Shown in pieces: positions 17,540-27,252 of a DNA stretch of 64,000 nt; positions within the stretch are counted from its first letter, which is position 1, and every line of letters begins with the position of its first letter. Source of the stretch: Chloroflexota bacterium (GTDB lineage Bacteria; Chloroflexota; Chloroflexia; Chloroflexales; Herpetosiphonaceae). Made by a program: the position numbers and the translations under genes. The notes beneath the pieces were generated by a model that searched no databases, had not been told where the DNA came from, and saw only the letters and a program-made list of their open reading frames with translations. Where the stretch lies: positions 124,001 to 188,000 of the forward strand of contig JAIUOC010000012.1 of assembly GCA_020161265.1 (NCBI GenBank), in the 5' to 3' direction.

Positions 17540-19126
17540 GTGGAATGTTTAGTGCTCAATGGCGAGCAGTTAACAGTTGATGGTTTGGTGGCTGCCGCTC
17601 GTAATCCGGCAATTAAGGTCGAATTAGCACCCGAAGCAATTGAACGAATGCACTATTCTCGCGCTGCCGTCGAGCGGTTTGTGGCCGAGGGTCGCGTGGT
17701 CTATGGCATTACCACGGGCTTTGGCCATTTTCAAAATCGCACAATCGATCGCGACCATGTGCGCGAGTTGCAACGCAATATTATTATGAGCCACGCAACT
17801 GGTACAGGCACGCCGCTGCGCCGCGACCAAGTACGCGCTATGTTAATCGTGCGAGTCAATACCTTGGCTAAAGGCTTTTCGGGAATTCGCCCGCTGGTTG
17901 CGCAAGCCTTGCTTGATCTGCTCAACGCCGATATTTTGCCAATTATTCCTTGTCAAGGCTCACTTGGAGCCAGCGGCGATTTGGCACCTTTGGCCCATGC
18001 CTGCTTGATTTTGCTTGGCTTGGGTGAGGCGGTTGCTCCAGGTCAATCGCCAATCCATGGCCAACGGATGAGCGGAGCCGAAGTCTTAGCCTACTTGCAG
18101 CAAGAACCTTTGGTTTTAGAGGCTAAAGAAGGCTTAGCATTAACCAATGGCACGGCGTTGTTGAGTGGCTTAGCTGCCTTGGCAATCTACGATGCCGAGC
18201 AACTTTGCCGTAGTGCCGAAACTATTGCCGCCTTGTCGATGGAAGCTTTGGCGGCTTTGCCAGCAGCCTTCGATCAACGGTTGCATGCAATTCGTCCGCA
18301 TCCACGTCAAATGGATAGTGCGCGGAGCATTCGTCAATTGTTGCAAGGTAGTAGCTTTGTTTACCCCAGCCAAGCCGCTGATCCAGCGATGTATGGGCCA
18401 CATAAAGTCCAAGATGCCTACTCGTTGCGCTGTGTGCCGCAAGTCCATGGGGCAATTCGCGATGCTGCTTGTTATGGGCGTTGGGCTACCGAGATTGAAC
18501 TCAACAGCGCCACCGATAACCCCTTGATTGTACCTGTTGATCCTGAGCAACCCCATGGCGAGTATGAGGCAATTTCGGGTGGTAATTTTCATGGCGAGCC
18601 ATTGGCTTTAGCGATGGATTTTCTGAAAGTGGCGTTGAGCGAATTGGGCAATATTAGCGAACGCCGCACCGCCCGTTTGGTTGACGCAGGCCTAAATGGC
18701 AATTTATTAGCCCCGTTTTTAACTGAGCAAGGTGGCCTGCACTCAGGTATGATGCTAATTCAATATACTGCGGTGGCCTTGGCGAGCGAAAATAAGGTGC
18801 TTGTGCATCCCGCCGCTGCTGATACGATTCCTACCTCGGGCAATCAAGAAGATCATGTCAGTATGGGGCCAACTGCCGCCCGTCAGGCAGCCGAGATGCT
18901 CGATAATGTGGTGGGTATTTTGGCCTGCGAAGCCTTATGCGCCGCCCAAGCGATCGATTTACGTTGGCGCAAACACGAGCATTTGCAACTTGGTCAAGGC
19001 ACTGCGCCCGCCCACCAAGCAATTCGCCAAGTTGTGCCATTTTTGGCTGAAGATACCGTGATGTACCCGCATATCGAAGGCCTGAAACAGGTGATTCAAT
19101 CAGGCAAATTGGCCTTAGCCGAATGA
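17540..19126 (+). CDS. hutH: Histidine ammonia-lyase
   Basis: 528 residues from a GTG with GAGGTAG upstream. YGITTGFGHF (55-64) is the conserved catalytic-Tyr loop. The MIO prosthetic group forms from Ala144-Ser145-Gly146 in GSLGASGDLAPLAH. LTNGT and the EIELNSATDNPLI segment complete the active site. The enzyme converts histidine to urocanate and ammonia in the cytoplasm, the first step of histidine use. No hutU, hutI or hutG is adjacent. An aromatic-substrate relative (PAL/TAL) is less likely because His-type residues are retained and the length is that of HutH. Confidence 0.93.
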   Translation: MECLVLNGEQLTVDGLVAAARNPAIKVELAPEAIERMHYSRAAVERFVAEGRVVYGITTGFGHFQNRTIDRDHVRELQRNIIMSHATGTGTPLRRDQVRAMLIVRVNTLAKGFSGIRPLVAQALLDLLNADILPIIPCQGSLGASGDLAPLAHACLILLGLGEAVAPGQSPIHGQRMSGAEVLAYLQQEPLVLEAKEGLALTNGTALLSGLAALAIYDAEQLCRSAETIAALSMEALAALPAAFDQRLHAIRPHPRQMDSARSIRQLLQGSSFVYPSQAADPAMYGPHKVQDAYSLRCVPQVHGAIRDAACYGRWATEIELNSATDNPLIVPVDPEQPHGEYEAISGGNFHGEPLALAMDFLKVALSELGNISERRTARLVDAGLNGNLLAPFLTEQGGLHSGMMLIQYTAVALASENKVLVHPAAADTIPTSGNQEDHVSMGPTAARQAAEMLDNVVGILACEALCAAQAIDLRWRKHEHLQLGQGTAPAHQAIRQVVPFLAEDTVMYPHIEGLKQVIQSGKLALAE

Positions 19127-19137
19127 TTTGATAGGTA

Positions 19138-19264
19138 AGTTTAACCACGAAGATGAACTGGCTATCAGCTATCAGGTTTTGGCTATCTGAAGATCTTTTG
19201 AAACAGCAAAAGATCCCATCGCCTTCAGCCAATAGACCATAGCCTAATCACTTCGTGGTTCAAT
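19138..19264. repeat. Inverted ACCACGAAG / CTTCGTGGT element with heptads inside
   Basis: AACCACGAAG at the left (about 19141) and CTTCGTGGTT at the right (about 19253) form the ends. Between them are GGCTATC and related 7-base units in both orientations. Immediately right (19300-19340) are CATCCCT/CATCCTT heptads. The gap 19127-19432 holds no gene. Confidence 0.75.
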
Positions 19265-19432
19265 TTTAAGATTTCTGCCTTCTGCCGTTTGATTTTTGAC
19301 CTTAACCTCATCCCTCATCCTTCATAATTCATCCTTCGCACTACGCGCTTCTTGCCCAAACCACAAAATTCATTGATAATACGGACTAGTAACGCGACCT
19401 AGAGTAGTTGCAGCGATGAAAGGATGACGGCG

Positions 19433-20080
19433 ATGAGCCAAAACCGCTTTCGTCCCTATGACCGTCCAGATGACGAAACCAGCCCAACCGCCCCTACCCG
19501 TCGGATCGACCAAGCCGAGTTACGCAAAGATGATCAGTCGTGGCAAGGTATGGTCAACAATGATTGGCGCTCGGATCGCCGCCGCGTCAATACCAGCCGT
19601 ACTAGTCCAATCGATACCTTTAATACCCAAGGGGTTGCCTCTTGGCTCAGTAAAGGTGGCTATCGCTATGTTGTAATTGCCACAGTTGTGGTGATTGTAC
19701 TGATCATTTTCATCTTGTATTCCAATCGCCCTGGTCAAACTGATGATCCCAATGGCAATAATACAGGATTGAATCTACCCAACCAACCAACTGCTGAAAT
19801 TATCGTTGGGCCATCCCCCACTCCAGAGGGCTTGATTCCCACCGATAATACCCAAATCCCCAGCGAAGGCCCAATTTTTGCGGTAACTGGTACTGGCAGC
19901 GATGGCTTGTTCTTGCGTGATCAGCCAGGCGGCAATATCGTTAAAACCATGCCCGAAGGAACCCAGCTAACCAAACTGAGCGAGCAAGATATCAATGGAA
20001 TTCTGTGGTATCAGGTTCGCGAGGTCGAGACGCAGATTGAGGGGTGGTGTTCAGCTCAATTTTTGGTGCCAGCTCAATAA
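19433..20080 (+). CDS. Membrane-anchored SH3-domain protein
   Basis: 215 residues. The ATG at 19433 is preferred over that at 19424 because AAAGGA lies 8 bases upstream of it and overlaps the earlier one. Residues 1-70 are polar and cytoplasmic, about 71-91 form one membrane helix (VVIATVVVIVLIIFILY), about 95-145 a Pro/Asn/Thr-rich linker, and 148-215 a bacterial SH3 domain (GLFLRDQPGGNIVKTMPEG, WYQVREVETQIEGWC). Such domains bind cell-wall peptides, so the protein probably faces peptidoglycan. No partner is evident. Confidence 0.85.
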   Translation: MSQNRFRPYDRPDDETSPTAPTRRIDQAELRKDDQSWQGMVNNDWRSDRRRVNTSRTSPIDTFNTQGVASWLSKGGYRYVVIATVVVIVLIIFILYSNRPGQTDDPNGNNTGLNLPNQPTAEIIVGPSPTPEGLIPTDNTQIPSEGPIFAVTGTGSDGLFLRDQPGGNIVKTMPEGTQLTKLSEQDINGILWYQVREVETQIEGWCSAQFLVPAQ

Positions 20081-20098
20081 ATTTGGTGCTAAAAACAC

Positions 20099-20139
20099 GA
20101 ACGGCACGAGGCAATTGATTCTTGCAACTCGTGCCGTTC
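20099..20139 (-). terminator. Hairpin terminator, best oriented for mgtE
   Basis: 12-base-pair perfect stem GAACGGCACGAG / CTCGTGCCGTTC. On the minus strand the stem is followed by TGTTTTTAGC, giving a T-run for the mgtE transcript; the plus-strand side lacks one. May act for both convergent genes. Confidence 0.8.
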
Positions 20140-20179
20140 TACTGGTCTGGCGGGTCGTTATCGTTAGACATACATGCTC

Positions 20180-21538
20180 CTAGATTAAATAACGAATCAA
20201 GATTGTGGCTAAACCAAGTAGGCAGCTATAGCCAGTTACATCGGTTACGGTAGTTACAATCACACCGGAAGCCAAAGCTGGATCAACCCGAAAGAGCTTG
20301 AGCGTCAGCGGTACGACGGTTCCGGCAATTGCCGCCGATACTAAATTCAGCAACATCGCACAGCCTGCAACCACCCCCAACATTGGTTTACCTTGCCATA
20401 ACCAGCCCAACAAACCAATGGCACTGCCAAATGCTACCCCGTTGATTGCTCCAATGCCGACTTCGCGACCTAAGGCGCGAAAGCCTTGGCCAGTCGCCAC
20501 CTCGCCCAAGGCAATCGAACGCACAATCAAGGTCAAGGTTTGAATGCCCGCGTTGCCACCCATTCCAGCAATAATTGGCATAAATGGCACTAATGCCGTT
20601 ACTTTTTCGACTGTGCCATCAAATTGGCTCACAACCCAGGCTGCCAAAATTGCTGTGGGCAAATTGATAAATAGCCAAAATAAACGCCGCCGCGATGAAC
20701 GAAATAATGAATCTTCAACATCTTCATCTTGCGGTAAGTTGGCTAAACGATACATATCCTCGGTGGCTTCTTCCTCGATTACGTCGATAATATCATCGGC
20801 AGTGACTGCCCCAACAATCCGCCGTTGCGCATCAACCACTGGCAAGGCCAACAAGTCGTAACGCGCCAACAAACGCGCACATTCTTCTTGGTCGGTTTCA
20901 ACGCTGGCGGTAATGACGTTGCGATCCATAATCTCGCTAAGCAAGGTTTGGGCTGGAGCCATTACCAACGAGCGTAAACTGACCACCCCAACCAAGCCAT
21001 CATTGGCATCGACCACATATAAATAGTAGACCGATTCGTCTTCTGGCTGCAAACCGCGCAATAAATCGATCGCTTGCTGGGCGCTTAATCGATCACGCAA
21101 GGTCACAACATGCGAGGTCATCAAGCCACCAGCGCTCTCCTCGTCGTGTTCCATCAATTGGCGTACATCGTCGGAATCTTCGGGGTCCATGGCAGCAAGC
21201 GTGGCGGCAATTTGCGCTGGCTCAAGCTCGACCAACACATCAGCCGCATCGTCTGGCTCCATCTGCTCAAGCAAATCGGAGAGTTGATCGCTGGTGAGGG
21301 TTTCGGCTAGCTCTACTTGCGAATCGGTATCAAGCTCGATTAAAACATCTGCGCCATGTTCGAGGTTGAGGCGAGCAAACACCTCATACAGTTCATCAGA
21401 TTCGAGTTCATCGAGGATGGCAGCAGCGTCAGCTGGATGCAGGCTGGCTACTAATTGGGTTGCTTGGTCAATCGAACCAGCATCGAGCGCAGCCCGCACG
21501 TCGTCTAAGGCTGGCCGAATATCGAGGATTTTGGTCAT
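20180..21538 (-). CDS. mgtE: MgtE-type magnesium transporter
   Basis: 452 residues from the ATG at 21538, which has GGAGGTG 5 bases upstream. N-terminal helical domain with repeated LLEQMEPDDAADVLVEL-type pairs (1-125), two CBS domains (about 130-255; MTSHVVTLRDRLSAQQAID, MDRNVITASVETDQEECA), a plug helix and five membrane helices (about 280-452) with PFMPIIAGMGGNAGIQTL, the conserved pore segment. Mg2+ channel gated by cytoplasmic Mg2+ binding. The leader carries an 18-base palindrome but no recognisable M-box. Confidence 0.95.
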   Translation of the reverse strand: MTKILDIRPALDDVRAALDAGSIDQATQLVASLHPADAAAILDELESDELYEVFARLNLEHGADVLIELDTDSQVELAETLTSDQLSDLLEQMEPDDAADVLVELEPAQIAATLAAMDPEDSDDVRQLMEHDEESAGGLMTSHVVTLRDRLSAQQAIDLLRGLQPEDESVYYLYVVDANDGLVGVVSLRSLVMAPAQTLLSEIMDRNVITASVETDQEECARLLARYDLLALPVVDAQRRIVGAVTADDIIDVIEEEATEDMYRLANLPQDEDVEDSLFRSSRRRLFWLFINLPTAILAAWVVSQFDGTVEKVTALVPFMPIIAGMGGNAGIQTLTLIVRSIALGEVATGQGFRALGREVGIGAINGVAFGSAIGLLGWLWQGKPMLGVVAGCAMLLNLVSAAIAGTVVPLTLKLFRVDPALASGVIVTTVTDVTGYSCLLGLATILIRYLI

Positions 21539-21567
21539 CGGACACCTCCATGTGGCAAACACACAAC

Positions 21568-21585
21568 GAGCGGGAATTCCCGCTC
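21568..21585 (-). promoter_or_regulatory. 18-base perfect palindrome in the mgtE leader
   Basis: GAGCGGGAATTCCCGCTC, perfectly self-complementary, 30 bases before the mgtE start codon and within the predicted leader. Could be a protein-binding site on DNA or a tight RNA stem. Confidence 0.6.
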
Positions 21586-21665
21586 ACTGGTCTAGCCAAT
21601 CAGAGGTAATTCCGCTTGCTCTGTGTCATCTTTGGTTGTAGAACCATCTATACTCATACCTCGGC

Positions 21666-21693
21666 AGTATACCATGGGTTGATTACCTTCCAA
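21666..21693 (-). promoter_or_regulatory. Predicted mgtE promoter
   Basis: On the minus strand TTGGAA (21693-21688), 16-base spacer, TATACT (21671-21666). Implies a leader of about 120 bases. The stretch from here to 21986 shows no gene. Confidence 0.6.
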
Positions 21694-21986
21694 GTCTTGC
21701 TTGGCTTAGCCAGCATGCACCCCAGATGGGTTATGACTTTGGTACTGTCTTAAGCACGCGGATGTACTACGTGACATAGTGTACAATAGGCCATAGTAAT
21801 TAAAACAATTAAATAATAGTTGTCATGATTGCTGTCAAAACTGGATTAAAGCCGATGTTCAAGCCCGAACCAGTGGCATGAAGTCTGCTTTAGCGAGTTC
21901 TGTTGGTCCAACCAAGCACAATCTGCGCTTGCGTGGTAGGCTACAATACAGCCATGAGAAGGGGCATGCCCGCTGCTGGAATAGCA

Positions 21987-22016
21987 TAGACAAGCCGAAA
22001 ATCAACCTGTTATAAT
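21987..22016 (+). promoter_or_regulatory. Predicted promoter for the GGDEF gene
   Basis: TAGACA (21987-21992), 18-base spacer, TATAAT (22011-22016). Start is expected near 22023, which argues against the in-frame GTG at 22028 and for a start further in. Confidence 0.7.
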
Positions 22017-22063
22017 AGGCCATAACGGTGTTTACTAATCGCACAAAACGACCTGGACGCGAC

Positions 22064-24217
22064 ATGACCAAGCGACGATCCGTGCTACGGATCTCCTCGC
22101 GGCAACGAACTCACTTTCAAGCCAATCCTTGGCGAATTCGACGCATGATCACCGAGTTGCATGCGCTACACGAGATTCGCCACGCGATTAACCAAGCCTT
22201 GGAATTGGATACGGTGCTTGAGGAGATTTATAGTCAAACATCGCGATTAATGGATACCCGCCAATTTTACTTGGCGTTATACTCGCCTGAACAAGAATTG
22301 ATCGAGTTTGCCTTGGCGGTTGAAAATGGCCAGCGCGTCTCTTGGCCCGCTCGCCCCTATGCCAATGGCTTAACCGAATGGATTTTGCAACATCGCCGCC
22401 CCCTGCGGATCAATGCCCATAACCTTGATCCTGCGGTTGCACCGATTATCGTTGGGCAGCCTGTCCAATCATTTTTAGGGGTTCCAATTGTGCTTGGTGA
22501 GCAGGTTCTTGGGGTTATGAGTGTTCAATCGGTCGAACGAACCGAGGCCTATTCTGCCCACGATGAACAAATTTTGACCATGATCGCCGATCAGGCCGCT
22601 GTCGCGATTGCCCATGCCAAGCGCTTTGCCGCCGTTGATCAACAGTTGCAAGCCCGCGTCGCCCAACTTGAAACCCTCGAAGCAACCATCCGCGATTTAA
22701 ATGAAACCCTCGATGTTGATACGATTCTTAATCGTTTACTTGACCGTATCCAGCCGATTATGCATGCTGATGCTGGGATGGTGTGTTTGCTTGATGCCGA
22801 ACAGCAACGCTTGTTTATCCGCGCAATTCAGGGCTATCCAGCTGAAGTTCGGCGTTTCCAATTTGAGGGCTGGCCAATTGATCGTGGCATCGCGGGCTTA
22901 GTTGCTCGTACCGGCCAACCTGATTGGACTGCTGATATTCGTAATTCGAGTTACTATGTTAATTCGCGACCAACCACATTGAGCCAAATGACTGTGCCAA
23001 TTGTACATAGTGGCAAAGTTCTCGGCGTAATGATTCTCGAAAGTGATCGAGTTGGCACATTTAATGATGATACGACGCGCTTTGTAAGCCAAATTGCTGA
23101 TCATGCAGCGCTTTCAATTCATAATGCGCATATTCATCAGCAAGCAGTTGAACAACAAGCATTGTTGGCTCAACGTTCACAGCAACTCAATGAAGTGCTA
23201 CGGATCAGCCAAGCATTAAGCGCCAACCTTAATTTAAATGATCTGCTGCCAGAAATTGTTCGAGCGATTCAAGCAAGTTTGGGTTTCAATATTGCCTTGC
23301 TAAGTTTAGTTGATCAAGAACGCCCAACCTTTATGCGCCGCCGTGCGGTGGTTGGTGTGCCTGATGAACGTTGGTTTGAATTACGTGATCAATTAGTGCC
23401 AATTGAATGGTATCGCAGCGTGATGCGTGAAGAATTTCGGATTAGCCGCTCGTATTATATTCCACATAGCCATACCAGCTATACTGCCATTTGGGGCAAT
23501 AATAGTGATACATATCGGCCTGATTTAGGTGAGCGTCACCCACATGAATGGCATCAAGATGATGCCTTATTCGTGCCATTGTACGATTCTGATAATAATT
23601 TAATTAGTATTCTGTCGGTCGATGATCCTCGCGATCGGCGGAAACCATCGTTTGAATCGGTGCAGGTACTAGAAATTTTTGCCACTCAAGCAGCAATCGC
23701 AATTGAAAACGCCCATTTATATACAATTACCCAACAATTAGCCATTACCGATGGCTTAACTGGCTTGTTCAATCAACGCCATTTTATGACGATGCTTGAT
23801 CGTGAAGTGGCTTTGGCCTATCGCTACAATTACCCATTATCATTATTAGCGTTGGATATTGATTATTTCAAGCAATATAATGATAACTATGGCCACTTAG
23901 TTGGCAATGTGCTGCTGCGCGATTTTGCCCGGCTCATTTGCGAAAATGTGCGCGATGTTGATATTGTTTCGCGCAACGGTGGCGAAGAATTTACGATCAT
24001 TTTGCCCAAAACTGATCAAGCAGGTGCAGTGTTGTTAGCCGAACGGCTGCGAATTCGCACTGCCGAACATCTTTTTGGCCAAGGCCATATTACGGTTAGC
24101 GTCGGCGTTGCCACCCTCAACAACAATTGGGATGCCCACACATTACACGATCAAGCTGATCAAGCGCTGTATCGCGCCAAAAATTCTGGGCGTAATCTGG
24201 TTATCAGCGTCCCATAA
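22064..24217 (+). CDS. GAF-domain diguanylate cyclase
   Basis: 717 residues from the ATG at 22064 (12 codons into the longest frame). Three GAF-like sensor domains at about 30-190, 195-365 and 375-550, then a GGDEF domain (about 560-717) with the active-site form GGEEF and an intact RxxD inhibitory site (RDVD) exactly five residues before it. Makes cyclic di-GMP from GTP in the cytoplasm; product feedback inhibition is expected. No membrane helix, so signals are cytoplasmic. The start codon is uncertain because no good ribosome binding site is visible. Confidence 0.93.
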   Translation: MTKRRSVLRISSRQRTHFQANPWRIRRMITELHALHEIRHAINQALELDTVLEEIYSQTSRLMDTRQFYLALYSPEQELIEFALAVENGQRVSWPARPYANGLTEWILQHRRPLRINAHNLDPAVAPIIVGQPVQSFLGVPIVLGEQVLGVMSVQSVERTEAYSAHDEQILTMIADQAAVAIAHAKRFAAVDQQLQARVAQLETLEATIRDLNETLDVDTILNRLLDRIQPIMHADAGMVCLLDAEQQRLFIRAIQGYPAEVRRFQFEGWPIDRGIAGLVARTGQPDWTADIRNSSYYVNSRPTTLSQMTVPIVHSGKVLGVMILESDRVGTFNDDTTRFVSQIADHAALSIHNAHIHQQAVEQQALLAQRSQQLNEVLRISQALSANLNLNDLLPEIVRAIQASLGFNIALLSLVDQERPTFMRRRAVVGVPDERWFELRDQLVPIEWYRSVMREEFRISRSYYIPHSHTSYTAIWGNNSDTYRPDLGERHPHEWHQDDALFVPLYDSDNNLISILSVDDPRDRRKPSFESVQVLEIFATQAAIAIENAHLYTITQQLAITDGLTGLFNQRHFMTMLDREVALAYRYNYPLSLLALDIDYFKQYNDNYGHLVGNVLLRDFARLICENVRDVDIVSRNGGEEFTIILPKTDQAGAVLLAERLRIRTAEHLFGQGHITVSVGVATLNNNWDAHTLHDQADQALYRAKNSGRNLVISVP

Positions 24218-24277
24218 TCGTCAGGTTTTTTGTGGTCGTGCTAGAATGGCAAGAGCAACACAACCAAGGAGTGTACT

Positions 24278-25039
24278 ATGCCATCAACTTTGCCGATTAT
24301 TGGGATACCGTGCGCAACCTATGCCCGACCACATCCCTATCCTCTCGCTCATGGCAATAACGAAACCTATATTCGGGCAGTTGAAGTTGCAGGTGGCGTG
24401 CCGCTCTTAATTCCTTTGGTGCAGCACGAGTCCACGCTGTTAGCGGCATTTCAGGCTGTCGATGGGTTGTTATTCGCTGGCGGGGTTGATCTCGACCCAG
24501 CTTATTATAGCGAGGAGCCGCATCCGGCGCTTGGCTCGGTCAACCGCGAACAAGATCGGGTTGAGATGCAGCTGTTGGCTTGGGCCAAGCAATTTCATAA
24601 GCCAGTTTTTGCCATCTGCCGTGGGTTTCAGTTGTTAAATGTGGCCTATGGCGGCACGCTCTATCAAGATTTACCCTCGCAGTATCAGCCAAATCTCAAC
24701 CACGATGAATCGTTTACCCGCCAACAACGCGATTTACCGGCCCACGGATTACGTCTCGCCAATGATTCCAAATTGGCTGAATTGCTGGGCACAACACCCT
24801 TTGCCGTCAACACCATGCATCATCAAGGGGTCAAAGATCTGGGGAATGAGCTACAGGCAGTCGGTTGGTCGGATGATGGCCTGATCGAAGCGGTCGAAGA
24901 TCCGCAGCGGCCATGGGTTGTGGGCGTGCAGTGTCACCCCGAAGAAATGGTGCGCGGCGAGGATTTACGCTGGCAGGCGATTTTCAAGGCCTTTGTTGAA
25001 GCTGCCAAAGTATGTCGCAACGAGGCGATTCAGGCATGA
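24278..25039 (+). CDS. Gamma-glutamyl hydrolase-like class I amidotransferase (PuuD-like)
   Basis: 253 residues; AAGGAG 8 bases before the ATG. Class I glutamine amidotransferase fold with nucleophile Cys114 in AICRGFQLLN and His220/Glu222 in VQCHPEE. GGVDLDPAYY near residue 69 is typical of gamma-glutamyl-GABA hydrolase (PuuD) relatives. Probably hydrolyses a gamma-glutamyl amide. It overlaps murI by the ATGA quartet, so it is co-translated with a glutamate-metabolising enzyme. Confidence 0.88.
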   Translation: MPSTLPIIGIPCATYARPHPYPLAHGNNETYIRAVEVAGGVPLLIPLVQHESTLLAAFQAVDGLLFAGGVDLDPAYYSEEPHPALGSVNREQDRVEMQLLAWAKQFHKPVFAICRGFQLLNVAYGGTLYQDLPSQYQPNLNHDESFTRQQRDLPAHGLRLANDSKLAELLGTTPFAVNTMHHQGVKDLGNELQAVGWSDDGLIEAVEDPQRPWVVGVQCHPEEMVRGEDLRWQAIFKAFVEAAKVCRNEAIQA

Positions 25040-25800
25040 AAGACCAACCAATTGGCATGTTCGATTCGGGGGTTGGTGGCTTATCGACCTTACGTGATCT
25101 GCGGGCGCTCTTGCCGCACGAAAATATTATCTACTACGCCGATACTGGTAATTGTCCGTATGGTGGGCGTTCGCACGAAGAAATTGTGGCTTTATCTGAA
25201 CGCATCACCCATCTTTTGCTCGAACGCGGGGTTAAATTGATTGTCGTAGCCTGCAACACTGCGACGCTGCATGCCGTTGATTATTTGCGCGAACATTTCA
25301 GCCTTAGTTTTGTGGGGATGGAGCCAGGCATCAAGCCTGCGATTGCCCAAACCAAAACTGATGTGGTTGGTGTGATGGCGACCCAAGCCACCGTTGCAGG
25401 TGAACGATTTCAGCGCTTGATTGCCCGTTATGCAGGCGATGTCCAGGTTGTGCCGCAAGCATGCCCAGGTTTGGTCGAATTAATCGAGGCGGGCGAGTTG
25501 CAAAGTGAAACAACCCGCGATGCTGTGGCCCGTTATGTTGCACCATTGCTCAAGGCAGGTGCTGATACGATTGTGTTGGGCTGCACCCATTATCCATTTT
25601 TGCGCCCGTTGATTGCCGATGTTGCTGGGCCAAACGTCGCCTTGCTCGATACTGGTGCGGCGGTCGCTCGCCAAACCCAACGCTTGCTGGCAGCAGCCAA
25701 TTTGCTCAACCTACAAACATCGCAAGGCAGCATCGAATGGCTCACCAGTGGCGATCCTGCCCATTTTGCTAAAATTCGGCAATGTTTAGAAATCGAGTAA
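25036..25800 (+). CDS. murI: Glutamate racemase
   Basis: 254 residues from the ATG that overlaps the preceding stop (ATGA). Both catalytic cysteines are present: Cys73 in VACNTATLHA and Cys183 in LGCTHYPFL. FDSGVGGLSTL (9-19) binds the substrate. Supplies D-glutamate for peptidoglycan. Four bases separate its stop from the first VWA gene, so that gene may be in the same transcript. Confidence 0.96.
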   Translation: MKDQPIGMFDSGVGGLSTLRDLRALLPHENIIYYADTGNCPYGGRSHEEIVALSERITHLLLERGVKLIVVACNTATLHAVDYLREHFSLSFVGMEPGIKPAIAQTKTDVVGVMATQATVAGERFQRLIARYAGDVQVVPQACPGLVELIEAGELQSETTRDAVARYVAPLLKAGADTIVLGCTHYPFLRPLIADVAGPNVALLDTGAAVARQTQRLLAAANLLNLQTSQGSIEWLTSGDPAHFAKIRQCLEIE

Positions 25801-25804
25801 GCCT

Positions 25805-27172
25805 ATGACGAGCTTAGATCTCAGGCTCACCCTTTCACGCAGCAGCGTGCCCGCAAACACTGGCGAACAAGTTTTGTATGTTTTAGCTGAGGTTGTTGGC
25901 CAAGGCAAAACCAACCAGCGTGCGCCGGTGCATTGTGTGTTGTTGGTCGATTGTTCGCCTTCGATGCGTGTGCCAATTGCTGATGCGGCCTTGTTTCGCG
26001 AATTAATGCGCCGTGGTGCTGCCCACGAGGTCATGCTCGATGGCGTGCCAGTCTGGAAAATTCGCGATGATTTAATGGATGAGGTGCGGCGACGTGCTCA
26101 AAGCCCAAGTCGTTGGCTGGGGCAGGCCGTGCGCGGCGCAGCTGAGCGCCTAAATGCCGATGATCAACTTTCGATCATTGGTTTTGCTGAAAAAGCTCAT
26201 GCGGTGCTCAAAGCCAAATCGCCAACCGATGTGGTGCGCTTGGAAGGCTCAGTTGCCATCCTTGAACGCGGCGATCTTGGCCGCAGCACGCGGCTGGCTC
26301 CAGGCTTGCGCAGCACGATCGATCTGCTTGATAGCATGCCTAGCACTGGTTTTTCGCAACGGATCGTTGTGCTAACCGATGGCTTTGTTGAAGATGAACA
26401 ACAAGCCTTTGCCTATGCTCGCCATCTGGCCGCCCGTTCAATTCCGGTCTCGACGATTGGCTTGGGGGTTGAGTTTCAAGAGCAATTGCTGATGAGCTTT
26501 GCTGATCAGAGCGGTGGTCAATCCAGCTTTATCACCGACCCTAGCGACTTGCCCAATTTGCTTGATGTGGAGTTTGGCAAGGCCCATGCGATTATCGCTC
26601 AAAAAGCGCGGCTCGATTTGCGGCTTGCTCATGATGTGCAAATCAAACGAATTTTACGCATCAGGCCAGCCTTGGGCGAAGTGCCAACCCCTGAATTTGA
26701 GGCTGGTTCGGGCAGTTTAAGCTTAGGCTCAATCGAACAACGGGCCAAAGCCGCGTGGTTGCTCGAACTGCGTATCCCTGATCATGTACCAAATATTTAT
26801 CGTTTGTTGCGGCTTTCGTTGCAAGCTGACGATCCCCAAGGCCAAAGTTTGGAGCCAATTAACCGCGATGTGGTGGTCGAATATCATCCGAACGCTGATC
26901 AGGCGCTCAACCCAGAGCTTGTAGCGATTTTGGAACGGGTGACGGCATGGCGCTTGCAAAACAAAGCGCTGGAGCAAGCTGCTCAGGGCGATCAAGCTGG
27001 GGCAACTCGCCAATTGCAGGCCGCAGTCACGCGCTTGGTCGATTTGGGCGAGCATGAATTGGCCAAACAAACTGCTGCTGCCAACCAAACATTGCAAGAA
27101 ACTGGCCAAATTAACCCTGAGCAAACCAAAACTTTGCGCTATGCAACCAGAAGATTGACAGAAGAACGATAA
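25805..27172 (+). CDS. VWA-domain protein 1
   Basis: 455 residues, no signal peptide. The VWA domain (about 40-260) has the MIDAS motif DCSPS (DxSxS) with an insertion of some 50 residues after it (an Arg-rich segment with VWKIRDDLMDEVRRRA), then ILRSTID, and VVLTDGFVEDE. A beta-rich region follows, then a helical C-terminus (about 385-455) ending in LRYATRRLTEER that recurs in both other VWA proteins of the cluster. Probably an intracellular metal-dependent scaffold. Starts 4 bases after murI with a weak ribosome binding site. Confidence 0.88.
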   Translation: MTSLDLRLTLSRSSVPANTGEQVLYVLAEVVGQGKTNQRAPVHCVLLVDCSPSMRVPIADAALFRELMRRGAAHEVMLDGVPVWKIRDDLMDEVRRRAQSPSRWLGQAVRGAAERLNADDQLSIIGFAEKAHAVLKAKSPTDVVRLEGSVAILERGDLGRSTRLAPGLRSTIDLLDSMPSTGFSQRIVVLTDGFVEDEQQAFAYARHLAARSIPVSTIGLGVEFQEQLLMSFADQSGGQSSFITDPSDLPNLLDVEFGKAHAIIAQKARLDLRLAHDVQIKRILRIRPALGEVPTPEFEAGSGSLSLGSIEQRAKAAWLLELRIPDHVPNIYRLLRLSLQADDPQGQSLEPINRDVVVEYHPNADQALNPELVAILERVTAWRLQNKALEQAAQGDQAGATRQLQAAVTRLVDLGEHELAKQTAAANQTLQETGQINPEQTKTLRYATRRLTEER

Positions 27173-27252
27173 TCAGAAACATTCAAGTCATGTTATTCGT
27201 CCAAGAACAAGGAATTTTTTGTTGTTCTAGACCTATTCAGAGGAGTTGACCT

